From Micromonospora sp. HK10 (GTDB lineage: Bacteria > Actinomycetota > Actinomycetes > Mycobacteriales > Micromonosporaceae): 64,000 bases of DNA. Positions within the stretch are counted from its first letter, which is position 1. Each line of letters begins with the position of its first letter. This document shows positions 18,513-27,048 of this stretch, piece after piece. The position numbers and the translations under genes were made by a program. Location: contig NZ_KQ058649.1 of NCBI RefSeq assembly GCF_000982955.1, positions 62,001 to 126,000 of the forward strand, in the 5' to 3' direction. The notes beneath the pieces were generated by a model. It had not been told where the DNA came from. It saw only the letters and a list, made by a program, of their open reading frames with translations, and ran no database searches.

Positions 18513-20354
18513 TCAGAACCGCCAGGTCCAGGCGTCGGCGATCCGGGTGCCGGGGCCGAAGAGCTGCTCCAGGGTGCCGCGCAGGGTCGCCGCGTGCGGC
18601 GCGTCGTCGGTGACCGCCACGCAGGAGGCGTGCCAGAACCGGATGTCCCGGCCGGCCTGCCGGCGCTGCTCGTCGCCGATCGCCGGTGGCACGCCGCGCC
18701 GGGCCACCTGGGCCAGCAGCGCCGAGGTGGGCCGCTGGTAGGTGCCCATGGCGGCCGAGCCGCTCCGGCCGTAGGGGCCGATGAAGAAGCCCTCCGGCAT
18801 GCCGAAGGCCGCGTCGGCGGCGGTGGCCCAGCGCATCGGCCACGGGTCGTTCGGGGTGGCCGTGGGCACCGGGACCAGCACCCCGCCGGGGCGTACGCAC
18901 TGCCGCCAGTGGCCGGCCGAGACGAATTCGGGCAGCGCCGGGCGGTCGGCGGTGGGCAGCGGGGCGGGAAAGACGGTGAGCAGGGCGGCGCCGACGCCCA
19001 GCGGGACGAGCCGCCGGGCCCGCCCGGGTTCCCCGAGCGCCCGGTGCAGGGCCAGGGCGAGCACCGTGCCGGCCAGCGGTGGCACCGCGAGGGCGAACCG
19101 CATCGGCAGCGCGCCGTCCACCACCGGCAGCCCGGCCAGCAGGGCGTACGGTCCGGGCAGCCCGGTCCGTTCGCCGGAGACGACCACCTCGGGGCCGAGC
19201 GACAGCAGCGCCATCGCCAGGGCGCCGGCGACGCAGGCGGTCACCAGCGGGCGGCGGCCCAGCCAGGCCGCGCAGCCGGCGGTGACCAGCAGCAGCGGCC
19301 AGCCGAGGAAGGTGGTGAACTCGGCCGGGCCGGTGCTCAGCCGGGCGGCGGCGTCGCTGCCCAGCACCGAGAGCGGGGAGAGGGTCGACCAGCCGCTCAG
19401 GTCGGCGGAGAAGTAGTACGGGCTGAACATTCCCTCCGCCACGCCCTGCGGCCCGGCGAACTGGTGCCAGAGCGGGTACGCCAGTACCAGCAGCGCCAGC
19501 CCGGCCGCGGTCAGCAGCCCGCCGGCGAAGGTGGGCAGGGCCCGGCGCAGCAGCGCCCGGTCGGCCAGGCCGTACGCGACCGTCATGATCAGCAGGGTGA
19601 CCGCGGTGAGGAAGAGCACCTCCTCGCCGATGAACACCTGGGCGGTGACCGCCGCGGCCAGCCCGACCGCCGAGGTGGCCAGCCGGCGGCGGTCCGGCCC
19701 GTCGGGGCCGGCGGCGGGGTCGGCGGCCCGGAGCATCCGGGCCACCAGCCAGACGATGACCGGGATCAGCCACTGGGCGGTCATGTGCAGGTGGGCGTTG
19801 CTCTGCGAGACCATGCCGGGGCCGAAGCCGCAGAGTCCCGCGCCGAGCCCGGCGGCGAGCCGGTGGACCCGCAACGTCCGACTGAACAGCAGGTACCAGG
19901 CGAGCGCCGTGCCGGCCAGGTTGCCGGCGGTCAGCAGGGCGAAGCTGACCGGTGCCCCGAAGGCCAGGGTGACCGGGGCGAACAGCACCCCCAGCGCGAT
20001 CACTGTGGTGTTGGCCAGCAGGTTGACCCCGTCGGGCGCGTTGAGCCGGTCGGTGAGCAGGTGGAAGTCGCCGAGCAGGGCGCGCGAGTCGACGGCCAGG
20101 AACCACTCGTAGAGGGTCTGGTCCGCCGGGTTCAGCGCGAGTACCCGCTGTCCGGGGGCGGGCCACAGCCCGTGGGTGAGCCAGCCGGCCAGCAGGGCGA
20201 AGAGCAGGCCGGCGAGGAGGCCCGACCGGTGGCGGGCGACGGTGGTCAGCAGGCGGGCCCGGCGGCTCGGGCGGACCACCGGTGGACCGAGGACGGCCTG
20301 GTCGGGGTCCGGTCCGGGGACCGTGGCGGCGGCGCTGGTCACGGCCTCGACCAT
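18513..20354 (-). CDS. GT-C-like polytopic membrane protein, probable glycosyltransferase
   Basis: The protein has 613 residues with roughly eleven hydrophobic segments between residues 45 and 450, then a soluble extracytoplasmic domain of about 150 residues with two Cys (RQCVRPGGVL and HASCVAV). The first external loop contains ALNPADQTLYEWFLA and a second acidic stretch, GDFHLLTDRLNAPDG, which is the arrangement of GT-C glycosyltransferases that use polyprenyl-phosphate sugars. The acceptor and sugar cannot be told. ATG 20354 is used; a disordered N-terminus of about 40 residues precedes the first helix. The gene stands alone, convergent with the NDH-2-like gene and divergent from tRNA-Leu. 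Confidence 0.6.
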   Translation of the reverse strand: MVEAVTSAAATVPGPDPDQAVLGPPVVRPSRRARLLTTVARHRSGLLAGLLFALLAGWLTHGLWPAPGQRVLALNPADQTLYEWFLAVDSRALLGDFHLLTDRLNAPDGVNLLANTTVIALGVLFAPVTLAFGAPVSFALLTAGNLAGTALAWYLLFSRTLRVHRLAAGLGAGLCGFGPGMVSQSNAHLHMTAQWLIPVIVWLVARMLRAADPAAGPDGPDRRRLATSAVGLAAAVTAQVFIGEEVLFLTAVTLLIMTVAYGLADRALLRRALPTFAGGLLTAAGLALLVLAYPLWHQFAGPQGVAEGMFSPYYFSADLSGWSTLSPLSVLGSDAAARLSTGPAEFTTFLGWPLLLVTAGCAAWLGRRPLVTACVAGALAMALLSLGPEVVVSGERTGLPGPYALLAGLPVVDGALPMRFALAVPPLAGTVLALALHRALGEPGRARRLVPLGVGAALLTVFPAPLPTADRPALPEFVSAGHWRQCVRPGGVLVPVPTATPNDPWPMRWATAADAAFGMPEGFFIGPYGRSGSAAMGTYQRPTSALLAQVARRGVPPAIGDEQRRQAGRDIRFWHASCVAVTDDAPHAATLRGTLEQLFGPGTRIADAWTWRF

Positions 20355-20444
20355 AGCGGCGCGAACCCTCGGGGTACGCCGGCTCGCGCGGCAACGGCTA
20401 CGGTGAGACCTGCGCCGAGGTGTGTCGGCGCACCGGCGTCACCC

Positions 20445-20525
20445 GCCCGGGTGGTGGAACGGCAGACACGGCCGCCTTAAAAGCGGCTGCCGCAAGGCGT
20501 GCGGGTTCGACCCCCGCCCCGGGCA
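20445..20525 (+). tRNA. tRNA-Leu, anticodon TAA
   Basis: All arms of a class II tRNA can be drawn. The acceptor stem GCCCGGG (20445-20451) pairs with CCCGGGC (20518-20524), with discriminator A at 20525. The anticodon stem GCCGC/GCGGC encloses the loop CTTAAAA. A long variable arm follows, then T stem GCGGG/CCCGC with loop TTCGACC. CCA is not encoded. The anticodon reads UUA, the codon that is rarest in such genomes and often linked to developmental control through bldA in Streptomyces. Confidence 0.95.
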
Positions 20526-20633
20526 CAGACTCTCAGCTTTCCCACAGCTTGCCGCCCGCCGCGGTGAGCGGGTGCCGTTTACCCTGGAGGGGCACGTTCA
20601 CGTGCATCGACCCCCTGAGGGAGGCCTGAGAAA

Positions 20634-21452
20634 GTGAAGACCTCGAACCCGGTGCTCTCCCGGCTCGGCCAGGCGGCCGGCCGCGAGCGGGCGGCCGGGT
20701 ACGCCCAGCCCGGGCCGTACGCCCAGCCCGGATATCCGCAGCAGCCGTACCCGACCGGCTACGGCTACCCGGCGGCACCGCCCACCGTGACCCCGATGAC
20801 CCTGGACGACGTGGTCGTCAAGACGGTCACCCTGCTCGGGATCCTGGGCGTCGTGGCGGCCGCGACCTGGGCCGTCCTGCCGGACCAGCTGCTCGGCCTG
20901 GCCTGGATCGGCGGTGCCGTCGTCGGCCTGGTGCTCGGCCTGATCATCTCGTTCTCCCGGATGGCCAACCCGGCGCTGGTCATCGCCTACTCGGTCGTCG
21001 AGGGTGTTTTCCTCGGCGCGGTGAGCAAGACGTTCAACACCCTCTACGACGGCATCGTGCTCCAGGCCGTGGTGGCGACCTTCGGTGTCTTCTTCATGAT
21101 GGCGATGCTCTACAAGTCGCGCGTCATCCGGGCCACCCCGAAGTTCACCAAGATCCTGATCGCGATGATGGGTGGCCTCTTCGCGGTCATGCTGATCAAC
21201 CTGGTGCTCGCCCTCTTCGGCGTCAACACCCACCTGCGCGACGGCAGCCCGCTGGCCATCGGCTTCAGCCTGGTCTGCATCGTGGTGGCCTCGCTGAGCT
21301 TCGTGCTCGACTTCGCCAACATCGAGAACGGCGTCCGGATGGGGCTCCCGCAGCGCTACTCCTGGACCGCCGCGTTCGGCATCGTGGTCGGCCTGATCTG
21401 GCTCTACCTGGAGGTGCTGCGCCTGCTCAGCTACCTCCAGGGCGACGACTGA
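20634..21452 (+). CDS. Bax inhibitor-1 / YccA family membrane protein (first copy)
   Basis: The protein has 272 residues. A cytoplasmic N-terminus of about 60 residues, rich in Tyr, Pro and Gly (AQPGPYAQPGYPQQPYP), precedes seven hydrophobic segments. The family core is seen in NPALVIAYSVVEGVFLGAVS, TFGVFFMMAMLYKS and the C-terminal LSFVLDFANIENG with the conserved acidic residues of the pH-sensing/calcium-leak pore. GTG 20634 is preceded by GAGG about ten bases upstream. A paralogue follows 126 bp downstream on the same strand, past a hairpin. The bacterial role is not settled; calcium leak and stress resistance have been proposed for the family. Confidence 0.9.
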   Translation: MKTSNPVLSRLGQAAGRERAAGYAQPGPYAQPGYPQQPYPTGYGYPAAPPTVTPMTLDDVVVKTVTLLGILGVVAAATWAVLPDQLLGLAWIGGAVVGLVLGLIISFSRMANPALVIAYSVVEGVFLGAVSKTFNTLYDGIVLQAVVATFGVFFMMAMLYKSRVIRATPKFTKILIAMMGGLFAVMLINLVLALFGVNTHLRDGSPLAIGFSLVCIVVASLSFVLDFANIENGVRMGLPQRYSWTAAFGIVVGLIWLYLEVLRLLSYLQGDD

Positions 21453-21469
21453 CCGTCCCGCCCCGCCGC

Positions 21470-21509
21470 ACGACGCCCGCCCGCCGCCACCGCGGCCGGC
21501 GGGCGTCGT
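21470..21509 (+). terminator. hairpin between the two BI-1 genes
   Basis: A 12-bp perfect inverted repeat (ACGACGCCCGCC at 21470-21481 with its complement at 21498-21509) encloses a 16-base GC-rich loop. It lies 18 bp after the stop of the first copy and is followed by CGTTTCCCC. The second copy therefore probably has its own promoter or relies on read-through. Confidence 0.65.
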
Positions 21510-21578
21510 CGTTTCCCCGCCGCCGCCGGGCCCGCCGGGGCAGAGTGGGAGCCGGGGTACGGCGGCAAGGAGGTCACG

Positions 21579-22337
21579 GTGCGCAGTGCCAACCCGGTCC
21601 TCGACCGCCTGGACGACGTCGGACGGACCGAACGCCAGGTCCTCGGGGTGGGGGCCGCCGAGACGATGAGCGTCGCCGACGTGGTGAGCCGCACCGTCGG
21701 CCTGCTGCTGGTCACCGGCGTCACCGCGGCGGTCGCCTGGGTGCTCGTTCCGCCGGCGGCCTGGATCTCGGCGGCGCTGGCCGGCAGCGCCCTGGCCAGC
21801 CTCGCGCTGGTGCTGTTCATCTCGCTGAAGCAGGTCACCAACCCGCCGCTGATCGTCGGGTACGCGGTGCTCCAGGGGCTGCTGCTGGGCGTGGCGAGCC
21901 GGGCCTTCGAACTGGTCTACCCGGGGATCGTGGCGCAGGCGGTGATCGGCACCTTCGGGGTCTTCCTCGGCATGGCGCTGCTCTACCGGGCCCGGGTCAT
22001 CCGGGCCACCCCGCGGCTGGCCCGGCTCGTCCTCGGCGCGCTGATCGGGATCGTCGCCGTCGGCCTGGTCAACCTGGTGACCTACCTGCTCACCGGTCGG
22101 CAAGGGCTGGAGGTGTACAGCCTCACCGCCCGGGTCGGCTGGCTGCCGTACCTCTTCTCCGGGGTGGCGATCATCGCCGGGGCGCTCAGCTTCATCCTCG
22201 ACTTCGACCTGGTCGAGCGCTCCGCGCGGGCCGGCCTGCCCCGCCGGTACGCGTGGTACTGCGCGTTCGGGCTGCTGGTCGGGCTGATCTTCCTGTACTG
22301 GCAGATCCTCCGTCTGCTCAGCTACCTGCGGCGCTGA
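21579..22337 (+). CDS. Bax inhibitor-1 / YccA family membrane protein (second copy)
   Basis: This 252-residue paralogue of the preceding gene shares the N-terminal SANPVLDRL/SNPVLSRL pattern, the seven hydrophobic segments and matching landmarks such as NPPLIVGYAVLQGLLLGVAS, TFGVFLGMALLYRARVIRAT and LSFILDFDLVE. It lacks the Tyr/Pro-rich N-terminal tail of the first copy. The clear similarity indicates an old tandem duplication that has since diverged. GTG 21579 has AAGGAGG shortly upstream. Function is as uncertain as for the first copy. Confidence 0.9.
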   Translation: MRSANPVLDRLDDVGRTERQVLGVGAAETMSVADVVSRTVGLLLVTGVTAAVAWVLVPPAAWISAALAGSALASLALVLFISLKQVTNPPLIVGYAVLQGLLLGVASRAFELVYPGIVAQAVIGTFGVFLGMALLYRARVIRATPRLARLVLGALIGIVAVGLVNLVTYLLTGRQGLEVYSLTARVGWLPYLFSGVAIIAGALSFILDFDLVERSARAGLPRRYAWYCAFGLLVGLIFLYWQILRLLSYLRR

Positions 22338-22452
22338 CCGTACGACCGCTCCCGCCCGGCCGGCGAGCATCCTCCTGCCACGCCGCCGGCTGGCACCCTG
22401 GTCCGGGCCGGTCGCCGGGGCGCGGCCGCACGCCGTCGTAGACTCGGCCGCG

Positions 22453-22773
22453 ATGAGCGCAGCGGAACTGGACCGGGTGGTGGGACTGCTGGTCCGTCAG
22501 GTCGGGCACTGGCAGCAGCCGCGCTGGTCGGCACCGGCCGCCGGGGGCAACGTGGCCCGGGGCGACCTGGTGCACAAGCTGGTGCAGGAGCTCGCCAACC
22601 GGGCCGCCGACGCGGCAGGCGAGCCGCGCCGGGACGTACCCCGGCTCGGCAGCGACCTGGTCCTGCCCGACCAGCTCCGGGTGGTCGCCGCCGACCTGGT
22701 CGCGGCCGGCGCCCCCGAGCCGGTGCTGGCCGAGGCCGCGGCGGCGGTGGCGGCGACCCGCGCTGCGCTCTAG
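22453..22773 (+). CDS. small conserved helical protein of unknown function
   Basis: This soluble 106-residue protein is mostly helical, with no membrane segment or Cys. It has LDRVVGLLVRQVGHWQQPRW at the start and ends in an Ala-rich helix. No family is recognised. The codon pattern is that of the neighbouring genes (G or C at nearly every third position), which supports its being real, and there is no competing frame. It sits 115 bp after the second BI-1 gene on the same strand. The ATG at 22453 follows a short spacer without an obvious ribosome binding site. Confidence 0.6.
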   Translation: MSAAELDRVVGLLVRQVGHWQQPRWSAPAAGGNVARGDLVHKLVQELANRAADAAGEPRRDVPRLGSDLVLPDQLRVVAADLVAAGAPEPVLAEAAAAVAATRAAL

Positions 22774-22853
22774 CGGGAAGATCTTGGACGATGCCGGCCC
22801 GCCGGGGGGCTCGTTCCGTACCACGATCTCACGCAGGCTGCGGGCGATACGCA

Positions 22854-23648
22854 TCAGCGCAGAAGCTTCTCCGTCAGGTCCATCAACCGCTCGGCGTCGC
22901 GCGGGTCGAGGGTGGGGAAGTCGGGCGGGAGTTGCCTGCCCCGGTCGATGGCGGTCAGCGGTGTAGCTGGCGGTTCGTCCAGAAACCGGTGGATGGGGGC
23001 GACCGCGCCGACGACCGGCCGGGCTGCCACCGACGCCGCCGCCAGAAGTCCGCGGACGATCCAGGGGAGGGCGCTGCGGTCGCCGCTCCTGGTGAAGCCG
23101 GGATGGTAGAGCACGTATCTCGCCCGACTGCCGGATCGCTGGGCGAAGCCCACACCGAGCAGGTCGTTGGCTCGGCCGGCCTGCAGCTGTGCGGTGATGG
23201 TCGAGTAGGCCGCCGCCAGTTGCAGGTCAGCCCAGTGCACTTCACCTCTGGTGATCCCGACGCCGGCGACATTCACGATCACCGGCGCGGCGGCCCGGTC
23301 CAGTGCCGGACGTAGGCCGAAGCTGAGCAGGTAGCGGCTGAGGTAGTAGAGCGCGAAGGTGCGCTCCAGCCCGTCGGCGGTCAGGACCCGGCGCGGCGCC
23401 AGAGCATTCGCGAACAGTGCCAACCCGTCCACGACCGGATACTCGGTCAGGATGTGCTCGATGGCCTGCCGTGTCTCGGTCACGCTGGACAGGTCAACCG
23501 GAAGGAATGCCATCGAGCCGCTGGCCAGCGCCTCGCCGCGGGCCCGGTTGTGGCCGAGCACCAGGACGCGGTCGCCACGTTCGGCCCGCTCCAGCGCGAA
23601 CGCGCGTCCCATTCCGTTCGTGCCGCCACTGACCACCACGATGCCCAT
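22854..23648 (-). CDS. atypical short-chain dehydrogenase/reductase
   Basis: This 264-residue Rossmann-fold protein has the nucleotide-binding motif VVVSGGTNGMGRAFALE at residues 4-20, VDLSS for the adenine side, and VIVNVAGVG where the catalytic Ser strand should be. The usual catalytic YxxxK is not conserved: Tyr148 is followed by Thr at the Lys position, and in the alternative alignment (QAGRANDLLG matched to the common KxAN region) both residues differ. The protein may bind NAD(P)H without classical reduction, or may use another residue. ATG 23648 has GGGAG six to seven bases upstream; longer starts reach into the regulator promoter. It is divergent from an HxlR regulator, its likely controller. 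Confidence 0.78.
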   Translation of the reverse strand: MGIVVVSGGTNGMGRAFALERAERGDRVLVLGHNRARGEALASGSMAFLPVDLSSVTETRQAIEHILTEYPVVDGLALFANALAPRRVLTADGLERTFALYYLSRYLLSFGLRPALDRAAAPVIVNVAGVGITRGEVHWADLQLAAAYSTITAQLQAGRANDLLGVGFAQRSGSRARYVLYHPGFTRSGDRSALPWIVRGLLAAASVAARPVVGAVAPIHRFLDEPPATPLTAIDRGRQLPPDFPTLDPRDAERLMDLTEKLLR

Positions 23649-23724
23649 GCCGCTCCCGTTGCCGTCGATCGCTGACGGGCTCATCCTGGGCGGACGGTCG
23701 GCGTGCGCGAAAGAAGGCACTTTC

Positions 23725-24129
23725 ATGTCCACAACGAACACCGGTGTGACTGCCTCGATGCGTGGTCACCAGCTCCCGGTTCCGGTCCCGGCCGGCGAGT
23801 ACGCCCGCTGTCCGGTCACCGACCTGCTCCGCGGGCTGAGCGACAAGTGGACGTTGCTGCTGCTCACGCTGCTCGGCCAGCGCCCCTACCGGTTCAATGA
23901 GCTGCATCGGGCTGTGGAGGGCATCAGCCAGCGCATGCTCACCCGGACGTTGCGCACCCTGGAGACCGACGGCCTGGTCGCACGTGAGGTGTTCCCGACG
24001 CTACCGCCGACCGTCGAATACCGGCTGACACCGCTGGGCGTCAGCCTTCTCGAGCCGCTCTCCGCCCTGGCCGACTGGGCAGTCGGCCACCACGCTGAGA
24101 TCACCGCGGCGCGGCAGAGGTCCACCTGA
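23725..24129 (+). CDS. HxlR family transcriptional regulator
   Basis: This 134-residue HxlR-type winged-helix protein has the conserved Cys near residue 29 (YARCPVTDLLRGLSDKWTL), helix-turn-helix region RFNELHRAVEGISQRMLTRTL and wing FPTLPPTVEYRLT. Such regulators usually control a divergently transcribed oxidoreductase, sometimes through oxidation of that Cys, and that is exactly the arrangement seen with the SDR gene 76 bp away. ATG 23725 is preceded by AAGAAGG at a good distance. The spacer contains a GAAAG...CTTTC symmetry next to the start. The gene converges on the CYTH-CHAD gene with 20 bp between stops. Confidence 0.9.
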   Translation: MSTTNTGVTASMRGHQLPVPVPAGEYARCPVTDLLRGLSDKWTLLLLTLLGQRPYRFNELHRAVEGISQRMLTRTLRTLETDGLVAREVFPTLPPTVEYRLTPLGVSLLEPLSALADWAVGHHAEITAARQRST

Positions 24130-24149
24130 TACCTATCGCCCCCCCGGGA

Positions 24150-25628
24150 TCAGCGCTTGAGCCAGCGGCGGGCCTTGCGCCGGCGCGCCCGGTCCCGGGC
24201 CCGGGGCAGCGCAAGCAGCTCCCGCTCGGCGGCCCCGGCCTGCCGGGCGTGCAGCAGCCCGTAGGTGAACGTGTTCTCGCCGTCCGCGTACGCCCGCAAC
24301 GCCTGTTCGCGCAGCACCTGCCGGGTCACCACGGAGTCCTGGTGCGCGCCGAGCACATCCTGGAGGTCCTTGAATCGGTTCACCAGCTTCGCGGCGGGCG
24401 TCCCGACAACCGGTTCGCGCACCTCGACGGCGTACCGGGCGCGTTTGCCGGCCTTGCGGGCCTCGTGCAGCGCGTCGTCGTCCCCGCCGGCCAGCGCGGC
24501 GTCCAGGCGTTCGTCGAAGCGGGTGACCGCCCGGCGCACCCGGCGGGCCACCCAGCCGGGCCGAGGCTCGCGGGCAGGTGGCCCCTCGACCAGGGCGTCC
24601 AGCCGGCGCAGCAGGTCGGTGTACCGGTCGGAGCCGAGCGCGGCGTGCGCGCCGTCGAGGGCGGCGGCCAGCTCGGCGGCGAACCGCTCGGCGAGCCGGG
24701 CGGGGACCGGGCCGAGCACCAGCTCTGCCGGTTCCGCGTGCACCGCGTCGGCCAGCCGGGCGGACATCACCTGGACGTCCCGGACCCGCCCGAGCCGGCC
24801 GCCCAGCCAGCTCAGCTCGGCCCGCACCCGCTCGCTCTCCGCCCGGTCCCACAGCCCCCGGAAGGTCCGCAGGGTGGAGCGGAGCCGGCGGACGGCCACC
24901 CGCATGTCGTGCACCGCGTCCTCGTCGCCGGCGAGCGCTCCCGGATGGTTGCCGATCAGCGCGTCACGCTGGTCGGCCAGGTAGTCGAGGACGGGCGCCA
25001 CCGCGGGGTCCGGCGCCGCCGGCCGGGCCTGCGCCAGCCGGGCGCGCAGCGCGCGGTGCGACTTGGATACCGGCACCGGGTCCGCGCCGGCCGTCCGGAG
25101 CCGGTCCGCCACGGCGTCGAGCAGCGCCTCGTCGCCCTCGACCAGCTCGACCTCGATCTCGTGCCACGCCTGCCGGACCCCGCTGACCAGGTCCTCCGAC
25201 TCGACGCTGTCCTCGGCGACCTCGGCCAGCGTCCGCCCGTCCGGGTCGAGCAGGCGGCGTTCCCGACGCCGGGTGCGGACCCGGGCGGCCGGCGCGACGG
25301 CCGCGCCCCGGGCGGCAGCCCGGTAGAGCGCGGTCAGTTCGGCCGGCGGCTCCTGGTCGTCCGGTCCGGCCGGGAACTGGTACTCGGTCCGGGCGCCGCC
25401 CGCCGCGCCCACCTTGAGGTGCCAGCCCGCGTCGTGCCCCCCGGTACGCCGCCGCAGCGCGAAGCCGCTGCGGGCCAGCCGCAGGTCGGCGGTGTCCCAG
25501 TAGACCGCGTCCAGGTCGAGGGCGGTGGCGTCGGACACCGTCTCGACGCCACCGCACCCGGCCAGGTCGGGCAGCCGGAAGCCCTCGTCACCGGAGTACT
25601 TGCGCTCGCGTTCCACCACGGTCGCCAT
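24150..25628 (-). CDS. CYTH and CHAD domain-containing protein
   Basis: The protein has 492 residues. The CYTH domain (residues 1-200) begins with the signature ERERKYSGDEGF, the ExExK motif of triphosphate tunnel enzymes, and retains further tunnel residues in WHLKVG and EIEVELVEGD. The CHAD domain (residues 210-490) is helical and rich in His/Arg: VHDMRVAVRRLRSTLRTF, ALHEARKAGKRARYAVEV and KDLQDVLGAHQDS. CHAD domains bind polyphosphate granules, and the CYTH part may hydrolyse inorganic triphosphate. ATG 25628 gives ERERK at residues 6-10, as usual. The ppx gene 20 kb upstream is the other polyphosphate-related gene here. Confidence 0.92.
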   Translation of the reverse strand: MATVVERERKYSGDEGFRLPDLAGCGGVETVSDATALDLDAVYWDTADLRLARSGFALRRRTGGHDAGWHLKVGAAGGARTEYQFPAGPDDQEPPAELTALYRAAARGAAVAPAARVRTRRRERRLLDPDGRTLAEVAEDSVESEDLVSGVRQAWHEIEVELVEGDEALLDAVADRLRTAGADPVPVSKSHRALRARLAQARPAAPDPAVAPVLDYLADQRDALIGNHPGALAGDEDAVHDMRVAVRRLRSTLRTFRGLWDRAESERVRAELSWLGGRLGRVRDVQVMSARLADAVHAEPAELVLGPVPARLAERFAAELAAALDGAHAALGSDRYTDLLRRLDALVEGPPAREPRPGWVARRVRRAVTRFDERLDAALAGGDDDALHEARKAGKRARYAVEVREPVVGTPAAKLVNRFKDLQDVLGAHQDSVVTRQVLREQALRAYADGENTFTYGLLHARQAGAAERELLALPRARDRARRRKARRWLKR

Positions 25629-25670
25629 GGCGCCTCCCGTACCCGGCCGGCTTCCGGCCGAACCGGTAGC

Positions 25671-26933
25671 TCAGTTCAGTCGTTCGAGCACCATGGCCAT
25701 GCCCTGGCCGCCGCCGACGCACATGGTCTCCAGGCCGATGGTCTTGTCGTGCCACTCCAGGGCGTTGAGCAGGGTGCCGGTGATCCGGGCGCCGGTCATG
25801 CCGAACGGGTGGCCGACGGCGATCGCGCCGCCCATCACGTTCAGCTTCTCCTCGGGGATGCCCAGCTGCCGGTACGACGGAATCACCTGGGCGGCGAACG
25901 CCTCGTTGATCTCGACCAGGTCGACGTCGTCGATGGTCATGCCGGCCCGCTTGAGTGCCTGCTTCGACGCCTCGACGGGGCCGAGGCCCATGATCTCGGG
26001 GGAGAGCGCGGTGACGCCGGTGGAGACGATCCGGGCCAGTGGGGTGAGCCCCAGCTCGGCGGCCCGCTCGGCGCTCATGACCACCACGGCGGCGGCGCCG
26101 TCGTTGAGCGGGCAGCAGTTGCCGGCGGTGATCCGGCCGTCCGGGCGGAACACCGGCTTCAGGCCGGTCACCCCCTCCAGGGTCACCCCCGGACGCGGGC
26201 CGTCGTCGGTGCTGACCACGGTGCCGTCGGGCGTGGTGACCGGGGTGATCTCGCGGGCCCAGAAGCCGTCGGCGATCGCCTTCTCGGCGAGGTTCTGGCT
26301 GCGTACCCCGAACGCGTCCATGTCCGCGCGGGTGACGTCGTACACCTGGGCCAGGTTCTCCGCGGTCTGCCCCATGGCCAGGTAGATGTCCGGGAGTTGG
26401 GCGGCCTCGCGCGGGTCGGTCCACACCACGGCGCCGGCCTGGGCGCGGGCCTCGGAGCGGCGGCGTGCCTCGGCGAAGCGCGGGTTCTCCCAGCCGCCGC
26501 CGACCAGCGCCTGCGCCTCCGGCGGCAGGGTGTCCGAGTTGCCGCGCGCGTACCGGGAGACGGTCTCGACGCCGGCGGAGATGAACACGTCGCCCTCGCC
26601 GGCCCGGATCGCGTGCATCGCCATCCGGGTGGTCTGCAGGGACGAGGCGCAGTAGCGGGTCAGCGTGGCGCCCGGCAGCCCGTCCAGGCCGAGCAGCGTG
26701 GCGACCACCCGGGCCATGTTGAAGCCCTGCTCACCGCCGGGCAGGCCGCAGCCCAGATAGAGGTCGTCGATCGTGGTGGGGTCGAGCGCGGGCACCTTGT
26801 CGAGGGCGGCCTGGACGATGGTGGCGGCGAGGTCGTCCGGGCGGACGTCCCGCAGGGAACCCTTGAACGCCCGGCCGATGGGGGACCGGGCGGTGGCGAC
26901 GATGACGGCGTCACGGGGCGACTCAATCGGCAT
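25671..26933 (-). CDS. fadA: acetyl-CoA C-acyltransferase (thiolase)
   Basis: This 420-residue thiolase has the nucleophilic Cys95 in TRYCASSLQTT, the second-site motif NEAFAAQ, GHPFGMTGAR with the catalytic His, and the C-terminal Cys in CVGGGQG. All residues needed for cleavage or Claisen condensation of acyl-CoAs are present. The sequence resembles the FadA/acetyl-CoA C-acetyltransferase type of beta-oxidation rather than PHB synthesis, but the chain-length preference cannot be read. No hydratase/dehydrogenase partner (FadB) is adjacent. A palindrome lies 9-25 bases upstream of the ATG and may serve a repressor. Confidence 0.9.
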   Translation of the reverse strand: MPIESPRDAVIVATARSPIGRAFKGSLRDVRPDDLAATIVQAALDKVPALDPTTIDDLYLGCGLPGGEQGFNMARVVATLLGLDGLPGATLTRYCASSLQTTRMAMHAIRAGEGDVFISAGVETVSRYARGNSDTLPPEAQALVGGGWENPRFAEARRRSEARAQAGAVVWTDPREAAQLPDIYLAMGQTAENLAQVYDVTRADMDAFGVRSQNLAEKAIADGFWAREITPVTTPDGTVVSTDDGPRPGVTLEGVTGLKPVFRPDGRITAGNCCPLNDGAAAVVVMSAERAAELGLTPLARIVSTGVTALSPEIMGLGPVEASKQALKRAGMTIDDVDLVEINEAFAAQVIPSYRQLGIPEEKLNVMGGAIAVGHPFGMTGARITGTLLNALEWHDKTIGLETMCVGGGQGMAMVLERLN

Positions 26934-26941
26934 GAACCAAC

Positions 26942-26958
26942 GTTAACCCGCGGGTAAC
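26942..26958 (-). promoter_or_regulatory. palindrome upstream of the thiolase start
   Basis: GTTAACCCGCGGGTAAC has a perfect ACCCGCGGGT core with nearly symmetric flanks. It sits 9-25 bases upstream of the ATG, where it would cover the promoter or the very short leader. It is the kind of site bound by TetR-type fatty-acid regulators; the regulator is unknown. Confidence 0.4.
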
Positions 26959-27048
26959 TTGACGCGGAAGTTGCCGGCCGGGCGGGAAATGTCACCCGGC
27001 CGCGCGCAGACCGGGCCGCGCCGCCGGGCCGGGTCGGTGGCCTGCTTC

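Noticed and set aside
20420..20637. Small open frames over the tRNA-Leu gene
   Set aside because: They are read through a clear tRNA structure and have no ribosome binding site or similarity.
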